The position numbers and the translations under genes are program-made. This document shows, piece after piece, positions 10,201-19,050 of a stretch of DNA of 64,000 nt (the first letter of the stretch is position 1; each line of letters begins with the position of its first letter). The notes under the pieces were generated by a model that had not been told where the DNA came from, ran no database searches, and saw only the letters and a list, made by a program, of their open reading frames with translations. The DNA is from Streptomyces sp. NBC_00513 (lineage in GTDB: Bacteria; Actinomycetota; Actinomycetes; Streptomycetales; Streptomycetaceae), in the NCBI RefSeq assembly GCF_041431415.1, contig NZ_CP107845.1, positions 992,001 through 1,056,000 of the forward strand, read 5' to 3'.

Positions 10201-12155
10201 CCGACGCGCGGGAGGTGCCCGGACGGCTGCACTTCGACGTGCCGGGGCTGACGCGGACGATGCCCTGGACGGAGCTGTTCCTCGACGGGGCCGCCGCCGT
10301 CGCCTACCGCGCGGTGGTCACCGGCGCCGACGACGCGCGACGTGCGGCACTGTGCACGATGCTCGAACAGGTGGTCGCGCTGGGCCTGGACTCCACCGAG
10401 ACGTCCGCCGGCCGGTGGCTGCGCGTACTGGTCCACCTCGATCGCAACCACACGACGCAGCCGGACGGCCGCGACCGCGGGAAGTGGCATTCGACCGTGT
10501 TGCCGTACGGTGGCGGCGCCCTGCTCGCGATCACCGGCGAGCACGGCGACTCCACCGACGAGGGCCGCGAGTTCACGGCCCTGCTGCACGACCCCAGCGG
10601 TCGGCTCGCGGTGCCGCAGCCGTACACCTCGCGCGGTCACGCCCCGCTCGGGGACCGGGGGCGCGGGGCCGGTTGGCTCGCCGCGTTCCTCGCCGCGGCG
10701 GCCGAGCACGGCGCGGCGCCGTGGTTCACGGAGGCCGCCGAGGAGTTCGCCCGCCTGACCGGGGTCTCCGGGCCCGCGGCCCGGCTGGTGCTCGCCGGCC
10801 TCCCGGACATCGACGCCTGGGACCGCAACTTCCTGCCGGCCGAACTCCGTGCGGCCATCGGGGTCAAGGCCACGGACTCGGCGTACGCCCGCGACGACCT
10901 GCGCGACCTCGACGTCGAGGTCCGACGGGAGCTCGTGGCGGCGCTGCTGCCCGCCGAGCCGGCGCGGCTGTGGAGCGAGGGCCCGGACGTGACGGCCGCC
11001 GCCGAGGTGTGGAACCGGCGCGTGGGTCGACGCACGCCCGTACCGGACTGGCTGCTCGTGGAGGCGACCCGCGCCGTCGGCGCGGGGACGAGCCACGGCC
11101 ACCGGTGGTCGGTGCACAAGGCGCTGCCCGCGCTCCTCGACCCGGCGGCGGCACCGGAGCTGAACACCGATGTGGCGTGGGAGGTGCGGGAGAACCAGAT
11201 CTCGCCCCGCGAGCCCGCGGCTGCCCCGTTCACCTCCGCGGTGCTGACCCGGGCGGTCGCCCTCACGGGGTGGCTGGCGCACCGGCTGCCGGCGGGCGAC
11301 CCGGTCCGGGCCGTGCTGCCCGCCGCGCTCACGGCGTTGCGCCGGCGTTTGTCCGCGCCCGAGTTGCTGCTCGGCATCGACGTCTACCACAACCCCGCGG
11401 AGTTCCGTAAGGCGGCGGGCACGCCGACCGAGACGGGCGAGGGCTACGAGCGCTACGGCGCGGTGGTGCTGCCCGGCACGAGTACGCACTGGTCGTATCC
11501 GGCGCTGCGGCCCGCGCTGCTGGACTCCACCGGTTCCGATCCGTACCTGCCGGCACTGCGCGGCCCCGAGCAGCAGCCGTTCGCCGTGGAGACGGCGCTG
11601 CGGCTCGCTCGGGACCCGGGCTTCGCGCGGCTCCTCGCCGATCCGGGGGCGCCGGCCGCGGGATCGGTGGACAAGGACGGGACCTGGTGGCCGCAGGACG
11701 CGGGCCGTTCGGTGCCGGACCTGGTGGCGGAGGTGAGCGACACGTACGGCCTGGGTGCGGACGCCGCCGTCCTCTACCTCGCGCTGCTCGCCATGCCGGA
11801 CCCCACCGACCGCAACACGGCGCGCTGGACGGGCTGGAAGCCGGCCCGGTTGACGGCGGCCCGCGCGGAGCTGGGCGCGACCGACCTGGTGGTGACGGCG
11901 AGCCGCAGCCGCGCCGGACGCTCCCTGTTCCTGCCGGGCGGGTGGGCGGACGTCTCCTCCCCGACGCTGCCGGTGGAGCTGTGGAAGCTGCCCATGTACG
12001 GAACGGCCGCGGGACGCAACCCGGTCCTGGGAGTGCTCGTGCCCACCGAACCGGTCGCGGATCTGTACCGGCGCGCGTGGGAACGGGTCCGCGAGGGCGA
12101 CACGCCGCGCTTCGAGGAACTGAAGGTGAAGCGCACGACGCGACGCCGGAGGTGA
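7200..12155 (+). CDS. Very large uncharacterised protein of the MoxR-VWA-SWIM block
   Basis: 1651 aa from the GTG at 7200, which overlaps the preceding stop. No enzyme motif is visible. Residues 1-600 and 950-1500 are Ala/Leu/Glu-rich and look alpha-helical, possibly HEAT-like. The middle (about 600-870) is rich in Trp, Tyr, Gly and Asp with many short strand-like segments, suggesting a beta-propeller or jelly-roll module. It ends in a basic tail (KVKRTTRRRR). Coupling to the DUF4132 gene and position before the MoxR gene suggest it is a scaffold or substrate-binding subunit of the same complex. I do not recognise a named domain, so this role is inference from context. Confidence 0.8.
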   Translation: MNTKTTDTGGARALLDAGAVLPADTTGAGDEAVELTARAYRHPALGNDRVVIRLAAAELGAAEDLAAGFLGLEPDGEPAVVGLGRRQALGFPEWVLVHHPEDGHHALAVVPELDRAARQAKTKPKAALDACMELAGRLAVSVPHFLPVFHEQAARLFLAVENTTYAAQLFGKARASEAEFGLPVDEDRLDAVFLEFALAGALPVKVLTGYGKALALRVSPAEAFDRFRRLCVRRTAGGLPPSAQVAVELRRLARAAGLTGTEPEQDYLAELLPLPATLRAAAGWWKAHRPALLALARRVPSVRGTLLGLTPPSGGDAGAMAAMWLELLVDSGATVGLSAADAPAEERCSDGASGWLERFQTARYSGWGTPPALPNLLELVERSADRLRAELAAPERETGLRLGFEDVDLLDLVLSLDLPLADPDPKDNRTLGLQAWGDHTARRELRALCADERFRPVLFRSLNELGSRATGRGAVRALALSPGSSALLADWVREVAASSTASALPALPAAIRWLTWLPAEALALAPEDVAKAAALDVGGILARTLRGGLFEELTWPAWETAVSELRPNAKARGGRRDRGLVVMDAWPHLIVANSTQVRVVDADSTVLTHDLRVPRGDHYRLGFHHVDGDLLVFWVSYGGAVEGYWLSAPNDVLTLDHPGSYWSIRNEQVTLPLPGGGRFTGHGVLHAGDTELPTERPVLSDGTSYWVWDSGSEPGAAGWYEYDPASGALGRRSQPAFLADALRGHPEGSSLPQHAGANWLRPTPTVEGSVFGAPVDGLLGWRVVHVPDRGWHGSDTAGRSVTAAEGRMPQGALSLPGDDRLRVLSSDWRTLTLSDHDGVVTSQVSSDHDNPAYSTPAVDLPPLPYWYCLRARDTEGSAALRTADAETCGALLKAAGAADRDELPAIVSAALPRITSPELIGGVVDKLRDALRQRTALDKVAAALNPTPEREPAPRVARGPSDRLVGEALEGLVAGRHRRFGGDSDAAYRFLRELVSVSADTDAREVPGRLHFDVPGLTRTMPWTELFLDGAAAVAYRAVVTGADDARRAALCTMLEQVVALGLDSTETSAGRWLRVLVHLDRNHTTQPDGRDRGKWHSTVLPYGGGALLAITGEHGDSTDEGREFTALLHDPSGRLAVPQPYTSRGHAPLGDRGRGAGWLAAFLAAAAEHGAAPWFTEAAEEFARLTGVSGPAARLVLAGLPDIDAWDRNFLPAELRAAIGVKATDSAYARDDLRDLDVEVRRELVAALLPAEPARLWSEGPDVTAAAEVWNRRVGRRTPVPDWLLVEATRAVGAGTSHGHRWSVHKALPALLDPAAAPELNTDVAWEVRENQISPREPAAAPFTSAVLTRAVALTGWLAHRLPAGDPVRAVLPAALTALRRRLSAPELLLGIDVYHNPAEFRKAAGTPTETGEGYERYGAVVLPGTSTHWSYPALRPALLDSTGSDPYLPALRGPEQQPFAVETALRLARDPGFARLLADPGAPAAGSVDKDGTWWPQDAGRSVPDLVAEVSDTYGLGADAAVLYLALLAMPDPTDRNTARWTGWKPARLTAARAELGATDLVVTASRSRAGRSLFLPGGWADVSSPTLPVELWKLPMYGTAAGRNPVLGVLVPTEPVADLYRRAWERVREGDTPRFEELKVKRTTRRRR

Positions 12156-12168
12156 CGCCCTCCTGAAC

Positions 12169-12203
12169 GGTCCGGGCCGGGGCACTTCGCCCCGGACCGG
12201 ACC
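12169..12203 (+). terminator. Hairpin after the 1651-aa gene
   Basis: A 15-bp stem with one mismatch (12169-12183 with 12189-12203) and a 5-nt loop begins 13 nt after the stop codon. It may end or attenuate transcription before the MoxR gene. Confidence 0.6.
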
Positions 12204-12269
12204 GGCCCACCGTCGGCCGCTTGCCGGCGGACCGCCCCGGGGAGCAGCCCACCCGGCGCGCCCCGACCC

Positions 12270-12297
12270 GCGCGAGGTGCCGTGAGGCACCCCGCGC
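12270..12297 (+). repeat. Second inverted repeat in the leader of the MoxR gene
   Basis: GCGCGAGGTGCC (12270-12281) pairs with GGCACCCCGCGC (12286-12297) around GTGA, with one mismatch. It lies 34 nt before the MoxR start, so it may be a terminator remnant or a structured leader. Confidence 0.5.
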
Positions 12298-12331
12298 CCC
12301 ACTTCTTTCCCGTATCACCCGGAGGACCCCG

Positions 12332-13486
12332 ATGACCGTCACCGAACCGTCCGCCCCCGCCCGGCAGGTCATGCCCGCGGAGGAACGCCACGCCGCCGAA
12401 CTCGCCTTCCTGGCCGCGTACGACACCGGGCCGCGCCCGCCCGGCTGGGCCCTCACCCCGCGCGCCGTCGTCACGTTCGTCTGCGGCAGCGAGGGCGCCG
12501 AACTGGCCCTGCCCAAGCGGCGCGCCGGACTGCCCACCAAGCTGGTGATCGCGTCGAAGTTCGTCGGCGAACGCGCCCTGGTCGAACGGTGCGTGGTCAC
12601 CCTCGCCGGCGAACGGGGTCTGCTGCTCACCGGCGAGCCCGGCACCGCCAAGTCGATGCTGTCCGAGCTGCTCGCCGCGGCCGTGTCCGGCACCAGCGCC
12701 CTCACCGTGCAGGGCACGGCGGGCACCACCGAGGACGCCTTCCGGTACGGCTGGAACTACGCCCTGCTGCTGGCCCAGGGCCCCACCTCGCAGGCCCTGG
12801 TCGACTCCCCCGTGCTCGCCGCGATGCGCGCGGGCCGGGTGGTGCGGGTCGAGGAGATCACCCGCTGCCTGCCGGAGGTACAGGACGCCCTGGTGTCGAT
12901 CCTGTCCGACCGTCGGGTGAGCGTGCCCGAACTGACCTCGACCGAGGACGCGGTGGTGTCCGCCGCCCCCGGCTTCACCGTCATCGCCACCGCCAACCTC
13001 CGCGACCGCGGTGTCTCCGAGATGTCGGCCGCGCTGAAGCGGCGGTTCAACTTCGAGACGGTCGCGCCGATCGCGGACGCCGACGCCGAGGCCACGTTGA
13101 TCCGGCGCCAGGCCGTCGCCGCGGTGCAGCGCGCCGGAGCCGCGTTCGGCGTGGACGACGCGGTGCTGGACGCCCTCGTCACCGTCTTCCGGGACCTGCG
13201 CTCGGGGCGCAGCGCCGAGGGCTGGGACGTCGAGCGGCCCGGTACGGTCATGTCCACCGCCGAGGCCGTGCAGGTGGCGGCCTCGCTGGGGGTGGCCGCC
13301 GCCTACCTGCCGGGCGGCGACGTCCTCGATCTGCTGCCGGGGCACCTGTTGGGTGTCGTGCGCAAGGACGACCCCGCCGACCACGGCCGGTTGTTGGGGT
13401 ACTGGGACGGCCCGGTCCGCCGCCGTGCCGAGGACGGTTCGGCGATGTGGCGCCGGCTGTGGGACCTGCGCGGGAGCCTGCGGTGA
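12332..13486 (+). CDS. MoxR-family AAA+ ATPase
   Basis: 384 aa, starting at an ATG with a strong GGAGGA site. Walker A is GEPGTAKS (101-108). The Walker B segment reads RVVRVEEITRCLPEVQDAL, so the usual D-E pair is E174-E175. Sensor 1 is ATAN (N222), and LKRRFN (237-238) supplies the arginine finger. MoxR ATPases work with VWA proteins as chaperones that remodel or activate a partner complex. It corresponds to E. coli YehL by neighbourhood. The GTGA overlap with the next gene, which carries the VWA domain, fits a stoichiometric MoxR-VWA pair. Confidence 0.93.
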   Translation: MTVTEPSAPARQVMPAEERHAAELAFLAAYDTGPRPPGWALTPRAVVTFVCGSEGAELALPKRRAGLPTKLVIASKFVGERALVERCVVTLAGERGLLLTGEPGTAKSMLSELLAAAVSGTSALTVQGTAGTTEDAFRYGWNYALLLAQGPTSQALVDSPVLAAMRAGRVVRVEEITRCLPEVQDALVSILSDRRVSVPELTSTEDAVVSAAPGFTVIATANLRDRGVSEMSAALKRRFNFETVAPIADADAEATLIRRQAVAAVQRAGAAFGVDDAVLDALVTVFRDLRSGRSAEGWDVERPGTVMSTAEAVQVAASLGVAAAYLPGGDVLDLLPGHLLGVVRKDDPADHGRLLGYWDGPVRRRAEDGSAMWRRLWDLRGSLR

Positions 13487-16400
13487 CGATGGTCGATCCG
13501 AGGGACGCCGTGGAGGCGCTCGCCGCGTGCCGGGAGCCGTACCTGCTGGGGGTGCGGCACCACAGTCCGGCCCTCGCGGCGATGGTGCCGGCGCTGCTGG
13601 ACGCGGCGGGCGCGGAGGTGCTCTGCGTGGAGCTTCCCGCCGAGTTCCAATCGTGGTGGGAGTACGTCGCGGACCCCGAGACGGTGGCCCCGGTCGCGCT
13701 GGCGGGCCAGGGGCGGGACGGGCGCCTGGCGTTCTACCCGTTCGCCGACTTCTCCCCCGAGCTGGCGGCGATCCGCTGGGCGCGGGAGCGCGGTGTGGAA
13801 GTGGTCTGCTGTGACCTGCCGTTGGCCGATGGCGGATGGTCCCTTCCCGACGCGCCGGCGGGCCTGCTGCCGGCGGGCCCGGACCGGCCGGTGCCGGCGT
13901 CGGGCACGCCCGACGGGCCAGCCCCGGACGCCGTGGTCCCGTCGGGCGACGGGCCGGTCTCGGGCCGACGTTCCTTCGCCGAGGCGCTCGCCGCGTCCGG
14001 CACGGGGCGCGAGGGCGACGACCTCTGGGACCGCGCGGTCGAGGTACAGGCCCCGGGCTGCTCCCCCGAGGCCGTGCGTCGGGCGGCGCTCGGCGTGGGC
14101 TGGGCGCTGCGCGCGGACGGCGACGTGCCCGCGCGGGACCTGGCCCGCGAGGCGCACATGCGGGCTGTCATCGCCGCCGCGTCCGCCGGGGGGCGCCGGG
14201 TCGCCGCGCTGATCGGCGCCTTCCACGCCCCGGCCCTCCTGCCGACCGACGCCGCGGTGGCCGACGTCGCGGTGGGCGCCGGCAAGGACACCGGCGCGGC
14301 GACGCAGGACACCGGCGTGTCGAGGCCGGGCGCTGCCGGCGCGCGCTTCCGCGACGATGCCGCGGTGGCTGCCGACGACGTCGTGGTGGCCTCGTTCGTG
14401 CCGTACTCCTTCGACCTCCTCGACTCCCGCTCCGGTTATCCGGCCGGCATCCGGGACCCGCTGTGGCAGCAGGCCGTGTTCGAGGCCGGCGGGGACCCGG
14501 TGCGGGTCCGGGACGCGGCCTCGGTCGCCGTGACCGGGGTCTGTCGGGAGCTGCGCCGGGCCGGGCACACCGCGGGCACCGGGGAGGCGGCGGAGACGCT
14601 GCGGCTCGCCTGCGACCTGGCGATGCTGCGCGGGCTGCCCGCGCCCGGGCGCGGGGAACTGCTGGAGGCGGTCATGACCGTCCTCGGACAGGGCGAACCA
14701 CTGGGTCGGGGGAGGGCGTTGGCCCGCGCCCTGGAGTCCGTGCTGATCGGGGCGGGGCGCGGCAGGATCACCCCGCACGCCCCGCGTTCGGGGCTCGGTC
14801 CCGCCGTCGAGGAGGAGTTGACGGCGCTGCGACTGCCGTCGCCGCGTGATCCCGCTCCCCGGGAAGTCCGGCTGGATCCGTTGCGTTCCGAGCTGGACGG
14901 CCGCCGCGAGGTCATGTTGCGACGGCTGCTGGTGTGCGGCGCCGGGTACGGGGAGCCCGTCGCCGTGGCCGCCACCGGCGACGGCACCGCGCTCGGGAGC
15001 AAGTGGCGCCTGTCCTGGACCCCGTCCGTGCCCGCCCGGCTGGACCTGGTCGGCGTCCGCGGCGTGACCGCCGCCCAGGCGGCCGCCGGGACGCTGCGTG
15101 ACGTCGCGCGCCGCGCGGCCGAGGAGGGCGGCCCGACCCCGGCGCAGATCCTGACCGGGCTGCGCGCGGCCGCGCGGTGTGATCTGCCCGCGCTGGTCGA
15201 CGTACGGCTGGAGGACGCCGCCGCGATCCTCCCGGAGACCGCCGGACTGCCGGAACTCCTCGAATCGCTGGACCTGTTGGAGGGACTGGGCCGGGGCCAC
15301 CTCCCCGGGACGTCGGAGGGGGCGCGGGTGCGCGCCGAGGCACTCTCGGAGGAGTTGGTGGAGGCCTCCGTACGATCCCTGCCCGGGCTCGCCGGCAGCG
15401 AGGACCCCGCCGACGCGGGCGCCCTGGTGGCCCTCGCCGACCGGGCCGCCGGCCGGCACCTGGGACTGCGGCTGGATTCCGCCCTGGCGGAACTGGCTTC
15501 CTCCGCGTCCCCGTTGATGCAGGGCGCGGCCCTGGCCGTACGGGTCCTGCTGGACCTGGATCCGGCGCACGGGCTCGGCGAGCGCGCGGCGGGTTGGGTC
15601 GACGGCGCCGGCACGCCGGACGCCCGGCGTGCCCTGACCCGCCGGCTGACCGGTCTGCTCACGGCCGCCGGCCCGCTGCTCGGCTCCTCCCCGACCGTAC
15701 TCACCCCCCTGCTGGACCGGGTGGACGACCTCGCGGACGATCGGTTCCTGGACCGGCTGCCGGCGCTGCGCGGCGGCTTCGACGCGCTCTCCCCCGCCGC
15801 CCGCGACCGGCTGCTGGACACCGTCACCGAACGGCTCGGGGACCGCCTGGACCTCTCGCTGGACGCACCGCCCGGGCTGCTCGCCCTCTGGGCGGCGGCG
15901 GACGCGGCGGGCCTCGCCGCCCTCAAGGACCTGCCGCTGCCCGCCGCGGACACCGAAGCGCCCGACGTCCCGGAGGGCACGGCCGCCCCGCGGCCCGTCG
16001 ATCCCGGGTCGCGGCGCCTGTCCCCCGCCGACCGGTGGCGGCTGCTGCTCGGGCGGCAGCGCGACCGGCTGCCGTCCGGTGCGCGGGGCTACGCGCGGGC
16101 GCTCGACGAGCTGTACGGCGCCGGGCGCGGCGAGGGCTCCGCCGATCTGGACGACGGCCGCGGCTCGGGCGGGGGTCTGGAAGCCTCGTTCCCCACGGCC
16201 CGGGAGTGGTCCGAGGAGTTGGAGGCCCTGTTCGGCGCCGATGTGCGGGAGGAGGTGTTGGCCGACGCCGCGGACGCGGGCCGGGGCGATGTGCTGGCCC
16301 AGTTGGACCCCACCTCGGTGCGTCCCTCGATGGAGCTGTTGACCTCGGTGCTCTCGCTGGCCGGCGGGATGCCCGAACAGCAGTTGGCGCGGCTGCGACC

Positions 16401-17133
16401 CCTGGTGCGGCGTCTGGTCGACGAGCTGGCCCGGGAGCTGGCCACCCGACTGCGCCCGACACTGTCGGGGTTGGCGACGCCGCGCCCGACCCGACGCCCC
16501 GGCGGGAAGCTGGACCTGGCCAGGACGCTGCGGGCCAACCTGGCGCACACCCGGCGATCGGCGGACGGGCGGGTGGTGGTCGTCCCGGAGCGGCCCGTGT
16601 TCAGTACGCGGGCGAGCCGGGAGGCCGACTGGCGGCTGATCCTGGTGGTCGACGTCTCCGGTTCGATGGAGGCCTCGGTGGTCTGGTCGGCCCTGACGGC
16701 GGCCGTGCTGGGCGGGGTTCCCACCCTGTCCACCCACTTCCTGGCGTTCTCGACCCAGGTCGTCGACCTCACGGACCGCGTCGACGATCCGCTGTCGTTG
16801 CTGTTGGAGGTACGGGTCGGCGGCGGTACGCACATCGCCGCCGGGCTCGCGCACGCCCGGTCGCTGATCACCGTTCCGAGCCGCACCCTGGTCGTCGCGG
16901 TGAGCGACTTCGAGGAGGGGGCGCCGCTCGGCGGGCTGCTCGGCGAGGTGCGTGCGCTGGTCGCTTCCGGCGCGCACCTGTTGGGTTGCGCCGCGCTCGA
17001 CGACGCGGGCGCGCCCCGGTACTCGGCGGCCATCGCACGGCAACTCGTCGCGGCCGGCATGCCGGTGGCCGCTCTCAGTCCCCTCGCTCTCGCCCGCTGG
17101 GTGGGCGAACGCCTCCGTGGAGATGTCCGTTGA
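13483..17133 (+). CDS. DUF5682-VWA fusion protein
   Basis: About 1216 aa. The start is either a GTG at 13483 that overlaps the MoxR stop, or the ATG at 13489 (1214 aa, used for numbering). Residues 15-330 are the DUF5682 part: LLGVRHHSPAL with H24-H25, then VELPAEF with E48, resembling TraB/ChaN-like metal sites. A helical middle follows. The C-terminal 200 residues form a VWA domain with an intact MIDAS: D1055-V-S-G-S, T1114 in GGGTHI and D1140 in SDFEEG. In E. coli these are two proteins, YehM and YehP. The fusion shows that the two activities belong together, with MoxR as likely partner. Confidence 0.88.
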   Translation: MTMVDPRDAVEALAACREPYLLGVRHHSPALAAMVPALLDAAGAEVLCVELPAEFQSWWEYVADPETVAPVALAGQGRDGRLAFYPFADFSPELAAIRWARERGVEVVCCDLPLADGGWSLPDAPAGLLPAGPDRPVPASGTPDGPAPDAVVPSGDGPVSGRRSFAEALAASGTGREGDDLWDRAVEVQAPGCSPEAVRRAALGVGWALRADGDVPARDLAREAHMRAVIAAASAGGRRVAALIGAFHAPALLPTDAAVADVAVGAGKDTGAATQDTGVSRPGAAGARFRDDAAVAADDVVVASFVPYSFDLLDSRSGYPAGIRDPLWQQAVFEAGGDPVRVRDAASVAVTGVCRELRRAGHTAGTGEAAETLRLACDLAMLRGLPAPGRGELLEAVMTVLGQGEPLGRGRALARALESVLIGAGRGRITPHAPRSGLGPAVEEELTALRLPSPRDPAPREVRLDPLRSELDGRREVMLRRLLVCGAGYGEPVAVAATGDGTALGSKWRLSWTPSVPARLDLVGVRGVTAAQAAAGTLRDVARRAAEEGGPTPAQILTGLRAAARCDLPALVDVRLEDAAAILPETAGLPELLESLDLLEGLGRGHLPGTSEGARVRAEALSEELVEASVRSLPGLAGSEDPADAGALVALADRAAGRHLGLRLDSALAELASSASPLMQGAALAVRVLLDLDPAHGLGERAAGWVDGAGTPDARRALTRRLTGLLTAAGPLLGSSPTVLTPLLDRVDDLADDRFLDRLPALRGGFDALSPAARDRLLDTVTERLGDRLDLSLDAPPGLLALWAAADAAGLAALKDLPLPAADTEAPDVPEGTAAPRPVDPGSRRLSPADRWRLLLGRQRDRLPSGARGYARALDELYGAGRGEGSADLDDGRGSGGGLEASFPTAREWSEELEALFGADVREEVLADAADAGRGDVLAQLDPTSVRPSMELLTSVLSLAGGMPEQQLARLRPLVRRLVDELARELATRLRPTLSGLATPRPTRRPGGKLDLARTLRANLAHTRRSADGRVVVVPERPVFSTRASREADWRLILVVDVSGSMEASVVWSALTAAVLGGVPTLSTHFLAFSTQVVDLTDRVDDPLSLLLEVRVGGGTHIAAGLAHARSLITVPSRTLVVAVSDFEEGAPLGGLLGEVRALVASGAHLLGCAALDDAGAPRYSAAIARQLVAAGMPVAALSPLALARWVGERLRGDVR

Positions 17134-19043
17134 GTACCGATCTGTTGCCGCCCGTCGCCCCCGAGGTCCTCGCGGAGGCGGTGGAGAACCTCACCGCGCG
17201 ACTGCGCAAGAAGTTGGACGCGGCCATCGAGGCGTGCGCCTCGGAGGCGGTGGCCGGGCCGGACGGGAGCGTGAGCGTCCGCTTCGGCGAGGATGCCGTG
17301 GTGACCTTGCGTCCGGGCCCTTCGGGGGTGGTCACGGCGGCCGACGAGGCCGTCTGCGGTTGCCTGCTGGCACCGCGCTGCCTGCATCGGGCCGCCGTGC
17401 TGGGGGCGGCCCCGCTCGCCGATCCCGAGCAGCTCGCCCCCGCCGGGCCGGCGGCCGACGCCGAACCGGATCCGGCCCAGGCGGGGACGCCGCCCGAGAG
17501 CGGTGTGGTGGTGGGGGCCGGTCCGCAAGCGCCTGCGGTGCCCGGGGCCACGACACCCGGGGCCTCCGCCGGGGCTCCGCCGCCGACCGCACCCGAGCCG
17601 CCGACCGCCGCGCAACTGCGTGCCTCGGCCGCGCTGTGGGAGGCGGCGGCCGCCGCTCTGGCCGCCGGGGTCGCGGCCGGCGGTGCGGTGGTGCAGGCCG
17701 AGCTGCTGCGGGCCGCGCACAGTGCCCGCCTCGCCGGGCTGCCGCGCGGCGAGGCCGCCGCCCTGCGCGTCGTACGGGGGTTGCGGGCGGCGCGGGAGCG
17801 CAGTGCCGCCCAGCGACTCGGGGCCCTCACCGTGGCCTTCCGCGAACTGCTGCACGTCGCGGGGCTGACGGCCTCCGGAGCCGGCGGGCCCGCGCTCACG
17901 GGCACCGGACGCCGCGCCTACGAGGCGGGCGGGAGCCTGCGGGTGCACGGGCTGTGCCGCGAGCCCGTGTTGTCCGCCACCGGCTACGGCGGTGTGGTCA
18001 CCCATCTGGTGGGCGCGGACGGCTCCCGCTACTCCGTGTCGGACGTCCGCCCCGGCGGGCTCGCCCGGGCCCGGGGCGCCGGGTCCGCGTCCGTGGCCCT
18101 CGGTGGGGCCGTCCTCGACCACGCCGGGCTGGCGCGCGGGGGTCTGCGCGTCGTCGGCGCGACGGTGTCCGCGGACGGGCGTCTGGGTGCGGGACGCGGG
18201 GTCCAGGCGACTCCGCTGCGCGGGATCGCCTGGACCGACGAGCCCGCCGCCGCGCTGTTCGCCCGTCCGGCGGCGGAGGCGGTGGCAGGCCTGCTCGCCG
18301 ACCCCGAGGGCGAGCCCGAGCTGCTGGGCTGCGACGTCCGGGTCGTCGGCGGGGCCGGCGAGCACCTGTTGGTACGGGAGCTGTCGTCCGACGGGACCGT
18401 GCGCGCGGACGCGCCCGTGCTCCGGCTGCGCCCGGCGCATCCGCATCCCGAGTTGCCGCACACGGCCAACCTGCGCCGGTTGGCGGGGTGTCCGGGCCTG
18501 GCGATCCGGGTGCTGGGCCGTCCGGATCCGGACCGGGCGGCCACCCTGGGTGCGCTGGCCGTCGGTCCGGTGCCGGGGGCTCGGTACACGCTGCGGTTGC
18601 CCGAGGAGTGGCTCGGCCGGGCCGACCTGGGCTACGACCGTCTCCAGGGTTCCCACCTTCCGGACGGGGCGCCCGAGCTCCCGGAGGGTGACGGCGGGCC
18701 CCTCGCCGGTCCGATCGGGGGCGAGGCGGATCCGTTGGCCGGGTCCCCGCTGTGGCGGGTGCGCAGGCTTCTGGAGACCGGGGTGGCGGGCGGTCGCCGG
18801 GCCGTGGCGGAGGCCGCCAGGGGGCCGGAGCCGCTCGGCCTGCGCGGCCCGCTGCGCCGTTCGGGCTTCGGGGCGGCGGCGGATCTGGCCACCGCCCTGG
18901 CCGTCGAGGCGGACCGGCGCCCCCGGGATGCCTTCGGCCGCCTCGCCGACGCCTCGGCCGACCGCTACGCCTGGGCCTGGCTCGCCTCGGCCACCCACCT
19001 CGGTGCGGCGGAACGCTCGTTGGTGGCGGCTTCCTGGTCCTGA
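17130..19043 (+). CDS. SWIM zinc-finger protein
   Basis: 637 aa from a TTG that overlaps the preceding stop (TTGA). The SWIM motif CxCx5CxH is C76-x-C78...C84-x-H86 (VCGCLLAPRCLHR), predicted to bind Zn and contact nucleic acid or protein. After an Ala/Pro/Gly-rich linker (about 100-155) comes a long domain of unknown fold. It is the last gene of the coupled block and corresponds to E. coli YehQ. It may recognise the target of the MoxR-VWA machine. A strong hairpin directly after it ends the operon. Confidence 0.85.
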   Translation: MSTDLLPPVAPEVLAEAVENLTARLRKKLDAAIEACASEAVAGPDGSVSVRFGEDAVVTLRPGPSGVVTAADEAVCGCLLAPRCLHRAAVLGAAPLADPEQLAPAGPAADAEPDPAQAGTPPESGVVVGAGPQAPAVPGATTPGASAGAPPPTAPEPPTAAQLRASAALWEAAAAALAAGVAAGGAVVQAELLRAAHSARLAGLPRGEAAALRVVRGLRAARERSAAQRLGALTVAFRELLHVAGLTASGAGGPALTGTGRRAYEAGGSLRVHGLCREPVLSATGYGGVVTHLVGADGSRYSVSDVRPGGLARARGAGSASVALGGAVLDHAGLARGGLRVVGATVSADGRLGAGRGVQATPLRGIAWTDEPAAALFARPAAEAVAGLLADPEGEPELLGCDVRVVGGAGEHLLVRELSSDGTVRADAPVLRLRPAHPHPELPHTANLRRLAGCPGLAIRVLGRPDPDRAATLGALAVGPVPGARYTLRLPEEWLGRADLGYDRLQGSHLPDGAPELPEGDGGPLAGPIGGEADPLAGSPLWRVRRLLETGVAGGRRAVAEAARGPEPLGLRGPLRRSGFGAAADLATALAVEADRRPRDAFGRLADASADRYAWAWLASATHLGAAERSLVAASWS

Positions 19044-19050
19044 GCCGGTC

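Noticed and set aside
7914..12302. Long antisense open frame opposite the 1651-aa gene
   Set aside because: Typical GC-rich shadow frame with Arg/Gly/Pro/Gln composition and no domain; sense strand has coupled start and normal codon bias.
13303..17043. Long antisense open frame opposite the DUF5682-VWA gene
   Set aside because: Composition is that of a reverse-strand shadow; the sense frame carries intact MIDAS and DUF5682 motifs.
13483..17133. Ro60-like protein as partner for the Y-RNA-like RNAs
   Set aside because: It has a VWA domain but no TROVE HEAT-repeat domain, and it is 14 kb away in a different operon.
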